Part shown: positions 26,148 to 35,536 of the stretch, one piece after another | How positions within the stretch are numbered: the first letter of the stretch is position 1 | Layout: each line of letters starts with the position of its first letter | NCBI RefSeq assembly: GCF_004152865.1 | Contig: NZ_SEOO01000013.1 | Location: 43,890 to 107,889 of the forward strand | DNA from: Sphingobium cupriresistens | GTDB taxonomy: Bacteria > Pseudomonadota > Alphaproteobacteria > Sphingomonadales > Sphingomonadaceae | Direction: 5' to 3' | Length of the DNA stretch: 64,000 nucleotides | Translations under genes and position numbers: made by a program | The notes under the pieces: generated by a model | Told to the model about the DNA's origin: nothing | The model's database searches: none | What the model saw: the letters and a program-made list of their open reading frames with translations, nothing else

Positions 26148-27599
26148 ATGGGCGCTATCATGTTGCAGGGAACCGGATCGGACGTCGGCAAATCGGTGCT
26201 GGTCGCGGGACTATGCCGCGCGCTGCTGCGCCGGGGCTATCGGGTCCGCCCGTTCAAGCCGCAGAATATGTCGAACAACGCCGCCGTCACCAGCGATGGC
26301 GGGGAGATCGGCCGGGCGCAGGCGTTGCAGGCGATTGCCTGCGGCATCGCGCCGCATACGGACATGAACCCGGTGCTGCTCAAGCCCCAGGCCGACCGGA
26401 CGTCGCAACTGATCGTCCATGGTCAGGTGCGCGGGACGCTGGGGTCGGGCAATTTCCGCAGCGCGCGCGGGCCGTTGCTGGGCGCTGTGCTGGAAAGCTA
26501 CGAACGGCTGCGCGGCCAGTGCGACATCGTCGTGGTCGAAGGCGCGGGATCGCCGGCCGAGATCAACCTGCGCGCCGGCGATATCGCCAATATGGGTTTC
26601 GCCCGCGCCGCCGATGTGCCGGTAATCCTGGTCGGCGACATCGACCGGGGCGGCGTGATCGCGGCTGTGGTCGGCACCCGCGCGGTCATTGATCCCGACG
26701 ATGCGGCGATGATCCGCGGCTTCCTCATCAACAAATTCAGGGGCGACCCGGCGCTGTTCGAGGATGGCTATGCCCAGATCGAAGCGCTGTCGGGCTGGCG
26801 CGGATTTGGCGTGGTGCCCTGGCTCGACGCCGTCGCGCGATTGCCAAGCGAAGATGCGGTGGTGCTGGAACGTCGGACCTTCTCGACCGCCGCGCCGCTG
26901 GTCGTCGCCTGCCCGGTGCTGCCGCGCATCTCCAATTTCGACGATCTCGACCCGCTCAAGCTGGAACCGGGTATCGATCTACGCATGATCGGACCGGGCC
27001 AGGCGATCCCAGGTGATACGACGCTGGTGATCCTGCCCGGATCGAAGGCGACGGTCGCCGACATGCGCGCCATGGTCGCGCAGGGGTGGGACATCGACAT
27101 TCGCGCCCATCATCGGCGCGGCGGCATGGTGCTGGGCCTGTGCGGCGGCTATCAGATGCTGGGGCGCCTGATCGCCGATCCCGACGGGCTGGAGGGACCG
27201 GCTGGGTCCGTCGCGGGGCTGGGGCTGCTTGACATCGAAACGCGCCTGTCCGGGGTCAAGACACTGGAGCAGGTCCACGGCCGCGCGCTCGATGCCGACT
27301 TTACCGGCTATGCAATGCATATGGGCGTAACCCACGGCCCGGATTGCGCCCGCCCCTTCGCCCTGATCGATGGCGCGCGCCCGGATGGGGCCATCAGCCG
27401 CGACGGACGGGTGATGGGCAGCTATGTCCATGGCCTGCTCGCCAGCACGGCGCTGCGCGATGCGCTGTTGCGGCGGCTGGGCGGCGCGTCGGCGGGGCAT
27501 GACTATGACCAGTCGGTCGAGGACGCCCTGGACGAGGTCGCTACGCTATTGGAAAGCCATGTCGATATCGACGCCATGGTGGCGCTGGCGATGGCCTGA
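26148..27599 (+). CDS. cobQ: Cobyric acid synthase CobQ
   Basis: Amidates adenosylcobyrinic acid a,c-diamide at four side chains using glutamine and ATP, late in cobalamin synthesis. The 483 residues have the N-terminal P-loop-like G-T-G-S-D-V-G-K-S and F-K-P-Q-N-M-S-N-N, and a C-terminal class I glutamine amidotransferase domain with the nucleophile in L-G-L-C-G-G-Y-Q-M-L-G. The start has CAGGAG nine bases upstream. It stands alone; no other cobalamin gene and no cobalamin riboswitch was seen. A terminator follows. Confidence 0.95.
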   Translation: MGAIMLQGTGSDVGKSVLVAGLCRALLRRGYRVRPFKPQNMSNNAAVTSDGGEIGRAQALQAIACGIAPHTDMNPVLLKPQADRTSQLIVHGQVRGTLGSGNFRSARGPLLGAVLESYERLRGQCDIVVVEGAGSPAEINLRAGDIANMGFARAADVPVILVGDIDRGGVIAAVVGTRAVIDPDDAAMIRGFLINKFRGDPALFEDGYAQIEALSGWRGFGVVPWLDAVARLPSEDAVVLERRTFSTAAPLVVACPVLPRISNFDDLDPLKLEPGIDLRMIGPGQAIPGDTTLVILPGSKATVADMRAMVAQGWDIDIRAHHRRGGMVLGLCGGYQMLGRLIADPDGLEGPAGSVAGLGLLDIETRLSGVKTLEQVHGRALDADFTGYAMHMGVTHGPDCARPFALIDGARPDGAISRDGRVMGSYVHGLLASTALRDALLRRLGGASAGHDYDQSVEDALDEVATLLESHVDIDAMVALAMA

Positions 27600-27608
27600 C
27601 CGGCACGT

Positions 27609-27637
27609 AAAAAAGGCGGCCAGATGCCGCCTTTTTA
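27609..27637. terminator. Bidirectional terminator between cobQ and tRNA-Arg
   Basis: AAAAAGGCGGC (27610-27620) and GCCGCCTTTTT (27626-27636) form a perfect 11 bp stem with a CAGAT loop. It is flanked by A on the left and T on the right, so it can end both the plus-strand cobQ transcript and the minus-strand tRNA transcript. Confidence 0.85.
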
Positions 27638-27650
27638 TTCGATCATAATA

Positions 27651-27727
27651 TGGTGCACCCAGAGCGATTCGAACGCCCGACCCTCAGATTCGTAGTCTGA
27701 TGCTCTATCCAGCTGAGCTATGGGTGC
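27651..27727 (-). tRNA. tRNA-Arg (ACG), copy 1
   Basis: The reverse complement folds as a 77-base tRNA: acceptor GCACCCA with TGGGTGC, the D-arm AGCTCAGCTGGATAGAGC, an anticodon stem with loop CT-ACG-AA, the TTCGAATC T-arm and an encoded CCA. Anticodon ACG reads Arg CGN codons after deamination to inosine. An identical copy lies 135 bases to the right. Confidence 0.97.
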
Positions 27728-27785
27728 GAAGGAAAGACGAACGGACCGCGGCTATAAGCCCGGACCAAAAGCCCTTCGGAATAAA

Positions 27786-27862
27786 TGGTGCACCCAGAGC
27801 GATTCGAACGCCCGACCCTCAGATTCGTAGTCTGATGCTCTATCCAGCTGAGCTATGGGTGC
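27786..27862 (-). tRNA. tRNA-Arg (ACG), copy 2
   Basis: Same 77 bases as the copy at 27651-27727, including CCA. The 58-base spacer between the copies differs from the DNA on the outer sides, so the duplication covers the tRNA and only a few flanking bases. Both are probably transcribed together on the minus strand, from right to left, and end at the hairpin at 27609-27637. Confidence 0.97.
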
Positions 27863-27975
27863 GTGGAGACGCGCAGATAGAAGCGCTTGGCCGATTGGGC
27901 AAGCCCCTTTTTTGCACTTTTATGGCCGGGCAACTTTTATCCCCCGTCCCTCGTTCAGTGGGGCAGGAGGACGCC

Positions 27976-28476
27976 ATGATGAGCTTCAATCTGAACGAGG
28001 TTGCGTTACTGCTGGTGGTGCTGGTCATCGGCTGGCTGCTGGGTCTGATGATGAGCGGTCGCGGCAAATATCGGCGGCTGTGGCAGGACGAACAGGCGGT
28101 GCATCGCAGCGCTATCAAGGAGCGGGACGCCCGCATCGAAGCGTCCCATAAGCGGATCGCCGAACTGGAGCGCCACTCGGCCGCCCCGATCGCCGTCGGC
28201 GCCACCACGACGGCCGCTGGGGTTGGTCATGGCCGCGACGATCTGAGCCGGATCAGCGGCGTCAGCCAGGCGCAGGAAAGCGCGCTGAACCAAGCGGGCT
28301 ATCACCGCTATGGCCAAATCGCCGCGCTCAATGCCGAGCAGGAAGCGACGCTGGAGGCGCGGCTGGGCCTGAAACCCGGCGCCATCGCGCATGACGACTG
28401 GCGCGGTCAGGCTCTGGCGCTGGAACGGGGCGACAGCAAGCCCGGCTTGCTCAGCCGCCTGACCGGATCGCACTGA
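27976..28476 (+). CDS. Membrane-anchored helix-hairpin-helix protein
   Basis: The 166-residue protein has one N-terminal membrane helix (about 8-27), a charged coiled-coil-like segment (about 35-75), and a C-terminal domain with D-L-S-R-I-S-G-V-S-Q-A-Q-E, an H-h-H motif as in the small family described as predicted 5' DNA nuclease or flap-endonuclease-like. No nuclease acidic cluster is visible, so catalysis is doubtful. GGAGG precedes the ATG at 27976. The frame runs upstream to 27700, but that part is the tRNA genes read in antisense. Confidence 0.7.
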   Translation: MMSFNLNEVALLLVVLVIGWLLGLMMSGRGKYRRLWQDEQAVHRSAIKERDARIEASHKRIAELERHSAAPIAVGATTTAAGVGHGRDDLSRISGVSQAQESALNQAGYHRYGQIAALNAEQEATLEARLGLKPGAIAHDDWRGQALALERGDSKPGLLSRLTGSH

Positions 28477-28480
28477 AACG

Positions 28481-28512
28481 AAAAAAGGCGGGGTTGACGC
28501 CCCGCCCTTTCC
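28481..28512. terminator. Bidirectional terminator between the helix-hairpin-helix gene and ppdK
   Basis: GGCGGGG and CCCCGCC enclose TTGACG. The minus strand continues with CCTTTTTTCG, a good T tract for ppdK; the plus strand has CCTTTCCTC, weaker. Convergent genes share it. Confidence 0.75.
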
Positions 28513-28515
28513 TCA

Positions 28516-31191
28516 TCACTTCCGGGCAAGCGCCGCCTGCGCCGCCGCCAGTCGAGCGATCGGCACGCGATAGGGCGATGCCGACACATAATCCAGGCCT
28601 GTCGCCTCGCAGAAGGCGATCGACGCCGGATCGCCGCCATGTTCACCGCAAATGCCGAGCTTGATGTCGGGACGGGTCTTGCGACCACGCTCGGCGGCGA
28701 TCTCGATCAGTTCGCCCACGCCTTCCACATCGATGCTGACGAAGGGATCGCGCGCGAAGATGCCCTTGTCCACATATTGCGTCAGGAACCGCCCCGCATC
28801 GTCGCGGCTGATGCCGATCGTCGTCTGCGTGAGGTCATTGGTGCCGAAGGAGAAGAATTCGCCCACCTCGGCAATCTCGCCCGCCTTCAATGCCGCGCGC
28901 GGCAGTTCGATCATGGTGCCAACCAGATAGTCGACGCGCTCGCCCTGCTCTTCGAACACTTCGGCCGCGACGCGATCGACGATCGCCTTCATCAGTTCCA
29001 GTTCCTTGGCGGTCGCGACCAGCGGGATCATCACTTCGGGGATCGGCGCTTCGCCGCCCCGCGCCTTGACGATCAGCGCCGCTTCGAAGATCGCGCGCGC
29101 CTGCATCTCGTAGATTTCGGGATAGGTCACGCCCAGGCGGCAACCGCGATGACCCAGCATCGGGTTGAACTCATGCAGTTCGTTCGCGCGGCGCTTGAGC
29201 GTATCGACGCTGACGCCCGCCGCCTTCGCCACTTCCTCGAACTCCGCTTCGCCATGCGGCAGGAATTCGTGCAGCGGCGGATCGAGCAGGCGGATGGTGA
29301 CGGGCAGGCCCGCCATCACCATGAATATCTGTGCGAAATCGTCGCGCTGTTCCGGCAGCAGCTTGTCGAGCGCGACGCGGCGGCCCTTCTCGCTGTCCGC
29401 CAGGATCATCTCTCGCACCGCGGTGATGCGCGCCGCGTCGAAGAACATATGCTCGGTCCGGCACAGGCCCACGCCTTCCGCGCCGAATTCGCGCGCAACC
29501 TTGCAGTCCTGCGGCGTTTCCGCGTTGGCGCGCACCTTCAGGCGACGGACCTTGTCCGCCCACACCATCAGCGTGCCGAAATCGCCCGCCAGTTCGGGCT
29601 GCACGGTCGGCACTTCGCCCGCCATCACTTCCCCGGTCGACCCGTCGATGGTCAGGATGTCGCCTTCCTTCAGCTCACGGCCACCGACGCGCAGGATCTT
29701 GGCCTTGCCGTCGATCGAAATGCCGCCCGCACCGGACACGCAGGGACGACCCATGCCGCGCGCCACCACGGCCGCGTGCGACGTCATGCCGCCGCGCGCG
29801 GTCAGGATGCCTTTGGCCGCGTGCATCCCATGAATATCTTCCGGGCTGGTTTCCACGCGCACCAGGATGACCGCGTCGCCCATTTCCGCGCGCCGTTCGG
29901 CGGTGTCGGCATCGAACACGATCGCGCCCGAAGCCGCGCCTGGCGAAGCCGGCAAGCCCTTGGTCAGCACGTCGCGCGGCGCCTTGGGATCGAGCGTGGG
30001 GTGCAGCAACTGGTCGAGCGCAGCCGGATCGACGCGAGCGACGGCTTCTTCCTCGGTGATGAGGCCCTCATGGGCCATGTCCACTGCCATTTTCAGCGCA
30101 GCCTTGGCGGTGCGCTTGCCCGACCGGGTCTGGAGCATCCACAGCTTGCCCTGCTGCACCGTGAATTCGATGTCCTGCATGTCGCGATAATGGGTTTCCA
30201 GGATCTGGAAAACGCCTGCCAGTTCGGCATAGGTTTCCGGCATCGCTTCTTCCATCGACAGCGGCTTGGCCCCTGCCCGCTCACGCGCAGCCAGCGTCAG
30301 ATATTGCGGCGTGCGGATGCCCGCGACGACATCCTCGCCCTGCGCGTTGATCAGATATTCGCCATAATAGGCGTTCTCGCCGGTCGACGGATCGCGGGTG
30401 AACGCGACGCCGGTCGCCGACGTTTCGCCCATATTGCCAAACACCATCGCCTGCACGTTGACGGCGGTGCCCCATTCGCCGGGGATGTTGTTCAGGCGGC
30501 GATAGACCTTCGCGCGCTCCGACTGCCACGATCCGAACACGGCCGAAATCGCGCCCCACAACTGGTCATGCACATCCTGCGGGAAGGGCTTGTTCCACAG
30601 CTTCTGCACCAGCGCCTTATATTCGGCGACCAGCGCCTTCCAGTCGGCGGCCGTCATTTCGGTGTCCAGGCTGTAACCCTGGTCTTCCTTGGCGACCTCC
30701 AGCGCTTCCTCGAACGCGCCATGGTCCAGTTCCAGCACCACGTCGGAATACATCTGGATGAAGCGGCGATAGCTGTCCCAGGCGAACCGCTCGTCTCCGC
30801 TGGTCGTCGCCAGGCCGATGACGGTCTCGTCGTTGAGGCCCAGGTTCAGCACCGTATCCATCATGCCCGGCATAGACGCGCGCGCGCCCGAACGGACCGA
30901 CACCAGCAGCGGATCGGCGGCATTGCCGAAACGCTTGCCGGTGATCCCCTCGATATGGGCGATGCCGTTTGCGACTTCGGCGTTCAGGCTTTCGGGATAT
31001 TGGCCGCCATCTTCATAATAGCGGGTGCACATGGCCGTCGTGATGGTGAAACCCGGCGGCACCGGCAGGCCGATCGCGGCCATGCCGTCCAGATTCGCGC
31101 CCTTGCCGCCCAGCAGGTTGCGGTCACCCTGCCCGCCATCATCCACGCCGCCGCCGAAACGATAGACATAGCGCGTCGCGGTGCTGTTCAT
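28516..31191 (-). CDS. ppdK: Pyruvate, phosphate dikinase
   Basis: Reversible conversion of PEP, AMP and PPi to pyruvate, ATP and Pi; a link between glycolysis and gluconeogenesis. The 891 residues match the family. An N-terminal ATP-grasp domain ([10 protein letters not shown]) is followed by the swivelling domain with the phospho-His in [12 protein letters not shown] and a C-terminal PEP barrel ending with [25 protein letters not shown] at 31191 has GGAAGAGG upstream; 31215 (MVTTEEA) is an alternative eight codons longer. Third in the same direction after glyQ and glyS, with a 169-base gap. Confidence 0.96.
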   Translation of the reverse strand: MNSTATRYVYRFGGGVDDGGQGDRNLLGGKGANLDGMAAIGLPVPPGFTITTAMCTRYYEDGGQYPESLNAEVANGIAHIEGITGKRFGNAADPLLVSVRSGARASMPGMMDTVLNLGLNDETVIGLATTSGDERFAWDSYRRFIQMYSDVVLELDHGAFEEALEVAKEDQGYSLDTEMTAADWKALVAEYKALVQKLWNKPFPQDVHDQLWGAISAVFGSWQSERAKVYRRLNNIPGEWGTAVNVQAMVFGNMGETSATGVAFTRDPSTGENAYYGEYLINAQGEDVVAGIRTPQYLTLAARERAGAKPLSMEEAMPETYAELAGVFQILETHYRDMQDIEFTVQQGKLWMLQTRSGKRTAKAALKMAVDMAHEGLITEEEAVARVDPAALDQLLHPTLDPKAPRDVLTKGLPASPGAASGAIVFDADTAERRAEMGDAVILVRVETSPEDIHGMHAAKGILTARGGMTSHAAVVARGMGRPCVSGAGGISIDGKAKILRVGGRELKEGDILTIDGSTGEVMAGEVPTVQPELAGDFGTLMVWADKVRRLKVRANAETPQDCKVAREFGAEGVGLCRTEHMFFDAARITAVREMILADSEKGRRVALDKLLPEQRDDFAQIFMVMAGLPVTIRLLDPPLHEFLPHGEAEFEEVAKAAGVSVDTLKRRANELHEFNPMLGHRGCRLGVTYPEIYEMQARAIFEAALIVKARGGEAPIPEVMIPLVATAKELELMKAIVDRVAAEVFEEQGERVDYLVGTMIELPRAALKAGEIAEVGEFFSFGTNDLTQTTIGISRDDAGRFLTQYVDKGIFARDPFVSIDVEGVGELIEIAAERGRKTRPDIKLGICGEHGGDPASIAFCEATGLDYVSASPYRVPIARLAAAQAALARK

Positions 31192-31360
31192 GATGGCCTC
31201 TTCCGTCGTAACCATGTGATCCGGCTCTCCCTGCACTGATTGCCGTGAATATTGTGCGCTGCAACAGCCTTTACAAAAGACGTGCGGGAATTGCACCCGC
31301 CTTTATTGGACTTTGTCGTCATATCGTCATTTTTATGGACGGATATGTCCGACTTGTCTC

Positions 31361-33541
31361 TCAGCCCGTAATTTTCGAAAAGTCCGCGACGCCATGCACA
31401 GCCGCCCGCACCCGGTCGAGCAGCGCAAGACGCGCCGCCCGTTTTGCAGGATCGGCGTCGTTGACCGTGACGGACTCGAAGAAAGCGTCGATCGGCGCGC
31501 GCAGCGTGGCGAGCGCGGCCATGGCGTCTGCAAAGCGTTCGTCAGTGACAGCCCGCGCCGCGAGGGGCTCGGCAGCGTCGAGCGCGGCGAGCAAAGCGGC
31601 TTCCGCCGGTTCGGACGGCGCCGCCGGGACGATGGCGGGATCGACGGCTTCCTTTTTCAGGATATTGGCCGCCCGCTTGTACCCGGCGAGCAGGTTCGCG
31701 CCATCATCCGTCGCGACGAAGGATTGCAGCGCATGGACGCGGGCGAGCAAGCGGACGAGATCATCCTCGCCACCCAGCGCGAACACCGCGTCGATCAGGT
31801 CGTGGCGGACGCCGGCTTCGCGTTGCTGGACCTTGAGGCGGTCGGCGAAGAACGTAACCATCGCATGAGCAATGTTCGGAGGAATTTCAAACCCTGCCCA
31901 CGTTTCTGGGTTTTCACCAGAAAGCTTCTCGTTCAATTGAATCTTTTTTTCTATTGGCAACTCGTCATAATTCAATAATACGCCCTGCCAATGCGTCAAA
32001 CTCTCTGACGTCAATTGCCTCATGACAGTCATCGCGTGACCATAACTCACGCCATTTAATGAGGTTCTAACCCGGTTTTCCAGTATAAGCTGGATAACTC
32101 CCAGAGCTGCCCGTCGGAGAGCGAATGGGTCTTTCGATCCAGTAGGCAGTAAACCCCATGAGAAAAAGCCGACCAGCGTATCCAGCTTGTCCGCCAGGCT
32201 CACCGCCACCGTCACTGGCGCGGTCGGCACGTCATCGCCCTGCCCGACCGGCTTATAATGGTCGCGGATCGCGTCGGCCACCGCGTCGGGCAAACCCTCC
32301 GCGCGGGCGTAATAGCCGCCCATGACGCCCTGCAATTCGGGGAACTCGCCGACCATCTCCGTGACCAGGTCGGCCTTGGCGAGGCGGGCTGCCTGTTCGG
32401 CCAAATCCGCATCCGCGCCCTTGACGATCCCCTCTTCCACCAACCACCGCGCCAGCTTCGCAACCCGCTCCACCTTGTCGGCGACGGTGCCCAACTTCTC
32501 GTGGAAGGTGATGCGCGCCAGCTTCTGCGCATGGTCCGCCAGCGCCGTCTTGCGATCCTGCTCCCAGAAGAAGCGGGCATCGCTCAACCGCGCGGCCAGC
32601 ACCTTGCGGTTGCCCGCCACGATCGCCGCGCCGCCATCCTTCGCCTCGATATTGGCGGTGCAGATGAAGGCAGGCGCCAGCTTGCCAGCCGCGTCGCGCA
32701 GCACGAAATATTTCTGGTTGATGCGCAGCGTCAACTGGATGACTTCGGGCGGCACCTCCAAAAAGGCCGGGTCGAAATCGCCCAGTAGCGGCACCGGCCA
32801 TTCGGTCAGCCCCGCATTCTCCGCGACCAGGCCCTTATCCTCGATCACCGTGTAACCATGCGCCGCAGCAGCCTGCGCCGCCTTCGCCGCGATGATCGCC
32901 TGCCGCTCTTGATGGCTTACGATCACATGGCAGGCGCGCAGCTTTTCGACATAATCGTCCGCGCCGCCGATCGTGATCGCGCCGGGATGATGGAAACGAT
33001 GGCCCAGCGTCGCATAGCCCGACCGCACATCCTCGACCACGATATCGACCAGTTGCTCACCCAAAATGGCGACGATGCCCTGCAACGGGCGGACCCAGCG
33101 CAGGCTCTCGGTCGTCTGGCTGGCGACGCCCCAGCGCATCGCCTTGGGCCAGGGGAAGGCGCGGATGACGGCGGGCACGGTCTGCGCCAACACGTCCATG
33201 GTGGCGCGGCCGGGCTTGTTGACGACGGCGAACCAGACGCCGTCCCGGTCTTCCAGCTGGTCCTGGGTCAGGCCGGTCTTGCGCAGAAAGCCTTCGAGCG
33301 CCTGGGGCGGCGCGGATGTGCGCGGACCTTTATGCTCTTCGCTCACCGCCGCGGTTTCGAGCGGCAGGCCGCGCGCGACCAGCGCAAGGCGGCGCGGCGT
33401 GACAAAGCTGTCGATCGCAGCGGGCTTGAGGCCGGCCCTGGCCAGTTCTTCGGTGAACAGGCGGGCAAGGTCTTCGGACGCCTTCAATTGCATACGCGCG
33501 GGAATTTCCTCACAGCGCAATTCGAGGAGGAAATCAGTCAT
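31361..33541 (-). CDS. glyS: Glycine-tRNA ligase beta subunit
   Basis: Beta subunit of the bacterial alpha2beta2 glycyl-tRNA synthetase; it carries tRNA binding and an HD-like domain. The 726 residues begin [14 protein letters not shown], the family start, and include A-D-K-L-D-T-L-V-G-F-F and F-F-A-D-R-L-K-V-Q-Q-R-E-A-G. The start overlaps the glyQ stop by 4 bases. Odd: the bases 31860-32160, which code for about 100 residues around L-T-S-E-S-L-T-H-W-Q-G, are AT-rich (17 G+C in the 60 bases from 31921) while the rest is GC-rich. The frame is intact, so the protein is probably functional. Confidence 0.96.
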   Translation of the reverse strand: MTDFLLELRCEEIPARMQLKASEDLARLFTEELARAGLKPAAIDSFVTPRRLALVARGLPLETAAVSEEHKGPRTSAPPQALEGFLRKTGLTQDQLEDRDGVWFAVVNKPGRATMDVLAQTVPAVIRAFPWPKAMRWGVASQTTESLRWVRPLQGIVAILGEQLVDIVVEDVRSGYATLGHRFHHPGAITIGGADDYVEKLRACHVIVSHQERQAIIAAKAAQAAAAHGYTVIEDKGLVAENAGLTEWPVPLLGDFDPAFLEVPPEVIQLTLRINQKYFVLRDAAGKLAPAFICTANIEAKDGGAAIVAGNRKVLAARLSDARFFWEQDRKTALADHAQKLARITFHEKLGTVADKVERVAKLARWLVEEGIVKGADADLAEQAARLAKADLVTEMVGEFPELQGVMGGYYARAEGLPDAVADAIRDHYKPVGQGDDVPTAPVTVAVSLADKLDTLVGFFSWGLLPTGSKDPFALRRAALGVIQLILENRVRTSLNGVSYGHAMTVMRQLTSESLTHWQGVLLNYDELPIEKKIQLNEKLSGENPETWAGFEIPPNIAHAMVTFFADRLKVQQREAGVRHDLIDAVFALGGEDDLVRLLARVHALQSFVATDDGANLLAGYKRAANILKKEAVDPAIVPAAPSEPAEAALLAALDAAEPLAARAVTDERFADAMAALATLRAPIDAFFESVTVNDADPAKRAARLALLDRVRAAVHGVADFSKITG

Positions 33542-34440
33542 CACGCGGTCCACCCCGGAAATTTGGCGCTCCATGCGTCGGCATTGCTGGCGATCCACGC
33601 CTCGCAACTGCCCTTCGCCATGTCGCGCACCTGGCCCATATAGCTGGCGCGTTCCTGCACGGAAATCACGCCGCGCGCCTGGAGCAGGTTGAACACATGG
33701 CTCGCCTTGATCGCTTGGTCATAGGCGGCCAGCGGCACGTTCGCCTCGATGCAACGACCATATTCGGCCTGGCAATCCTTGAACCAGCGGAACAGCTTGT
33801 CCGTGTCCGCGACCTCGAAATTCCATTTCGACATCTGCTGTTCGTTGGCCAGAAACACATCGCCATAGGTGACGCCGGCGTCGTTGAATTTCAGGTCGTA
33901 AACGCTGTCGACGCCCTGAATATACATGGCCAACCGCTCCAACCCGTAAGTCAGCTCGCCCGCGACCGGCTTGCAGTCGTATCCGCCCATTTGCTGGAAA
34001 TAGGTGAACTGGGTGACTTCCATCCCGTCGCACCACACTTCCCAGCCCAGACCCCAGGCGCCCAGCGTCGGGCTTTCCCAGTCATCCTCGACGAAGCGAA
34101 TGTCGTGGACCAGCGGGTCGATGCCGATCTCCACCAGACTGCCCAGATAGAGTTCCTGGAGGTTCGCTGGCGACGGCTTCATGATCACCTGATATTGGTA
34201 ATAATGCTGCAACCGGTTGGGATTTTCGCCATAGCGCCCGTCGGTCGGGCGGCGGCTGGGCTGGACATAGGCGGCGTTCCAGGGCTGTGGCCCCAGCGCG
34301 CGCAGCGTGGTCGCCGGATGGAATGTGCCCGCCCCCACTTCCATGTCATAGGGTTGGAGGATGACGCAGCCCTGTTTCCCCCAATAGGCATGGAGGGTCA
34401 GGATCAGGTCCTGGAAGGAAAGCGCTTTGCCTTCGGCCAC
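33541..34440 (-). CDS. glyQ: Glycine-tRNA ligase alpha subunit
   Basis: Catalytic subunit that forms glycyl-adenylate. The 299 residues begin with [12 protein letters not shown] and contain [14 protein letters not shown], both hallmarks of GlyQ; length fits (about 290-310). First gene of glyQ-glyS-(ppdK). The gap on its left edge toward the TraB genes contains a short G-rich repeat tract. Confidence 0.97.
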   Translation of the reverse strand: MAEGKALSFQDLILTLHAYWGKQGCVILQPYDMEVGAGTFHPATTLRALGPQPWNAAYVQPSRRPTDGRYGENPNRLQHYYQYQVIMKPSPANLQELYLGSLVEIGIDPLVHDIRFVEDDWESPTLGAWGLGWEVWCDGMEVTQFTYFQQMGGYDCKPVAGELTYGLERLAMYIQGVDSVYDLKFNDAGVTYGDVFLANEQQMSKWNFEVADTDKLFRWFKDCQAEYGRCIEANVPLAAYDQAIKASHVFNLLQARGVISVQERASYMGQVRDMAKGSCEAWIASNADAWSAKFPGWTA

Positions 34441-34500
34441 GAAACGTCCTTATCGAAATCGCTGAATTACGTGGCCGCGCCTTGGCGCATGGGGCCGATA

Positions 34501-34557
34501 GGGTCAAGGGCCAAGGGTCGGGGCCAAGGGTCGGGGGCCAAGGGCCAAGGGTTGGGG
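34501..34557. repeat. Degenerate short tandem repeat, CCAAGGGTCGGGG type
   Basis: Four to five imperfect copies of a 13-16 base G-rich unit (CAAGGGCCAAGGGTCGGGG and variants) lie between divergent glyQ and the TraB-like gene. On the plus strand it makes several runs of three to five G, which could form a G-quadruplex; this is inference. Confidence 0.6.
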
Positions 34558-34621
34558 AAAGCCGCCCTAAACAGGGTTAAGCGGCTTGCCCTCCCGCCCC
34601 GCGCTCCCCATTGAAGGAGGC

Positions 34622-35536
34622 ATGAAGCTGCTTCCTACCCTGTTGCGGGCCATCGGCGCCGCATGGCTGCTGATCGGCGGCGTCCCTGCCCATGCCAAAC
34701 CCGCCGTCACCACGACGACCGCCACCCCGGCGCTGTGGGCGGTGCAGGATGCCGACACCACCATCTATCTGTTCGGCACCGTCCATGTGATGAAGCCGGA
34801 CATTGACTGGTTCCATGGCGACATAAAGCGCGCCTTCGACCGCTCGAACGAACTGGTGCTGGAAATCATCGAGCCGGACGATCCAGGCGCGATCGGCGCG
34901 GCGATGGCGGGCATGGCGCTGGCCAAGGACGGGGTGAAGCTGTCCGACCGGCTGACCCCGAACGCGCGCGCGCGATATCAGGCGGCGATGGACGCCAATA
35001 GCCTGCCCTGGCGCACGTTCGACATGTTCAATCCCTGGATGAGCGGCATGGCCCTGTCGGTCGCCCCGCTCGCAAAGCTGGGCTATAAAAATGATCTGGG
35101 CGCGGAGAAAATCCTGCGCATCGCGGCGCAGGCCGCGAGCAAGAAGGTCGATGCGCTCGAAACGGTCGAACAACAGCTAGGCTTCTTCGCCAGCCTGCCG
35201 ATGGCGCAGCAGGTGCAGTTCCTGAACGCCACCGTGGACGGCCTGCCGGACATGGAGAGCGAATTTGGCGACCTGCTGCGTTACTGGCAGGCGGGTCAGC
35301 CGGACAGGCTGGCCAAATCGATGAACGAATCGCTCGAAGCGACGCCGGAACTGGCGCAGGTGCTGCTGACCGGCCGCAACGCCAACTGGGCCAAGTGGAT
35401 CAAGGCCCGGCTCGACCAGCCCGGCACCGTCTTCGTCGCCGTGGGCGCGGGTCATCTGGCCGGCAAGGGCAGCGTGCAGGACCAACTCAAATCTTTGGGC
35501 CTGCGCGCCCGCCGCCTGAAGGACGTAAAACCATGA
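34622..35536 (+). CDS. TraB/GumN family protein, exported
   Basis: A 304-residue protein with a signal peptide (1-24, ending A-H-A-K) and the TraB/GumN fold: L-F-G-T-V-H-V-M-K-P near residue 52 and A-V-G-A-G-H-L-A-G-K-G near the end. The G-T-x-H and G-x-x-H motifs suggest a metallo-hydrolase of the TIKI/erythromycin esterase-like group; the substrate is unknown. GGAGG sits just before the ATG at 34622. It overlaps the next TraB/GumN gene by 4 bases. Confidence 0.85.
   Translation: MKLLPTLLRAIGAAWLLIGGVPAHAKPAVTTTTATPALWAVQDADTTIYLFGTVHVMKPDIDWFHGDIKRAFDRSNELVLEIIEPDDPGAIGAAMAGMALAKDGVKLSDRLTPNARARYQAAMDANSLPWRTFDMFNPWMSGMALSVAPLAKLGYKNDLGAEKILRIAAQAASKKVDALETVEQQLGFFASLPMAQQVQFLNATVDGLPDMESEFGDLLRYWQAGQPDRLAKSMNESLEATPELAQVLLTGRNANWAKWIKARLDQPGTVFVAVGAGHLAGKGSVQDQLKSLGLRARRLKDVKP

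Noticed and set aside
27700..27975. Repeated peptide at the start of the helix-hairpin-helix frame
   Set aside because: The repetition is the translation of the two identical tRNA-Arg genes; the real start is the ATG at 27976.
28639..31239. 866-codon plus-strand open frame opposite ppdK
   Set aside because: Complete antisense shadow of pyruvate phosphate dikinase, with no recognisable domain.
34501..34557. CRISPR-like repeats
   Set aside because: Units are short, degenerate and have no spacers; no cas genes are in the window.
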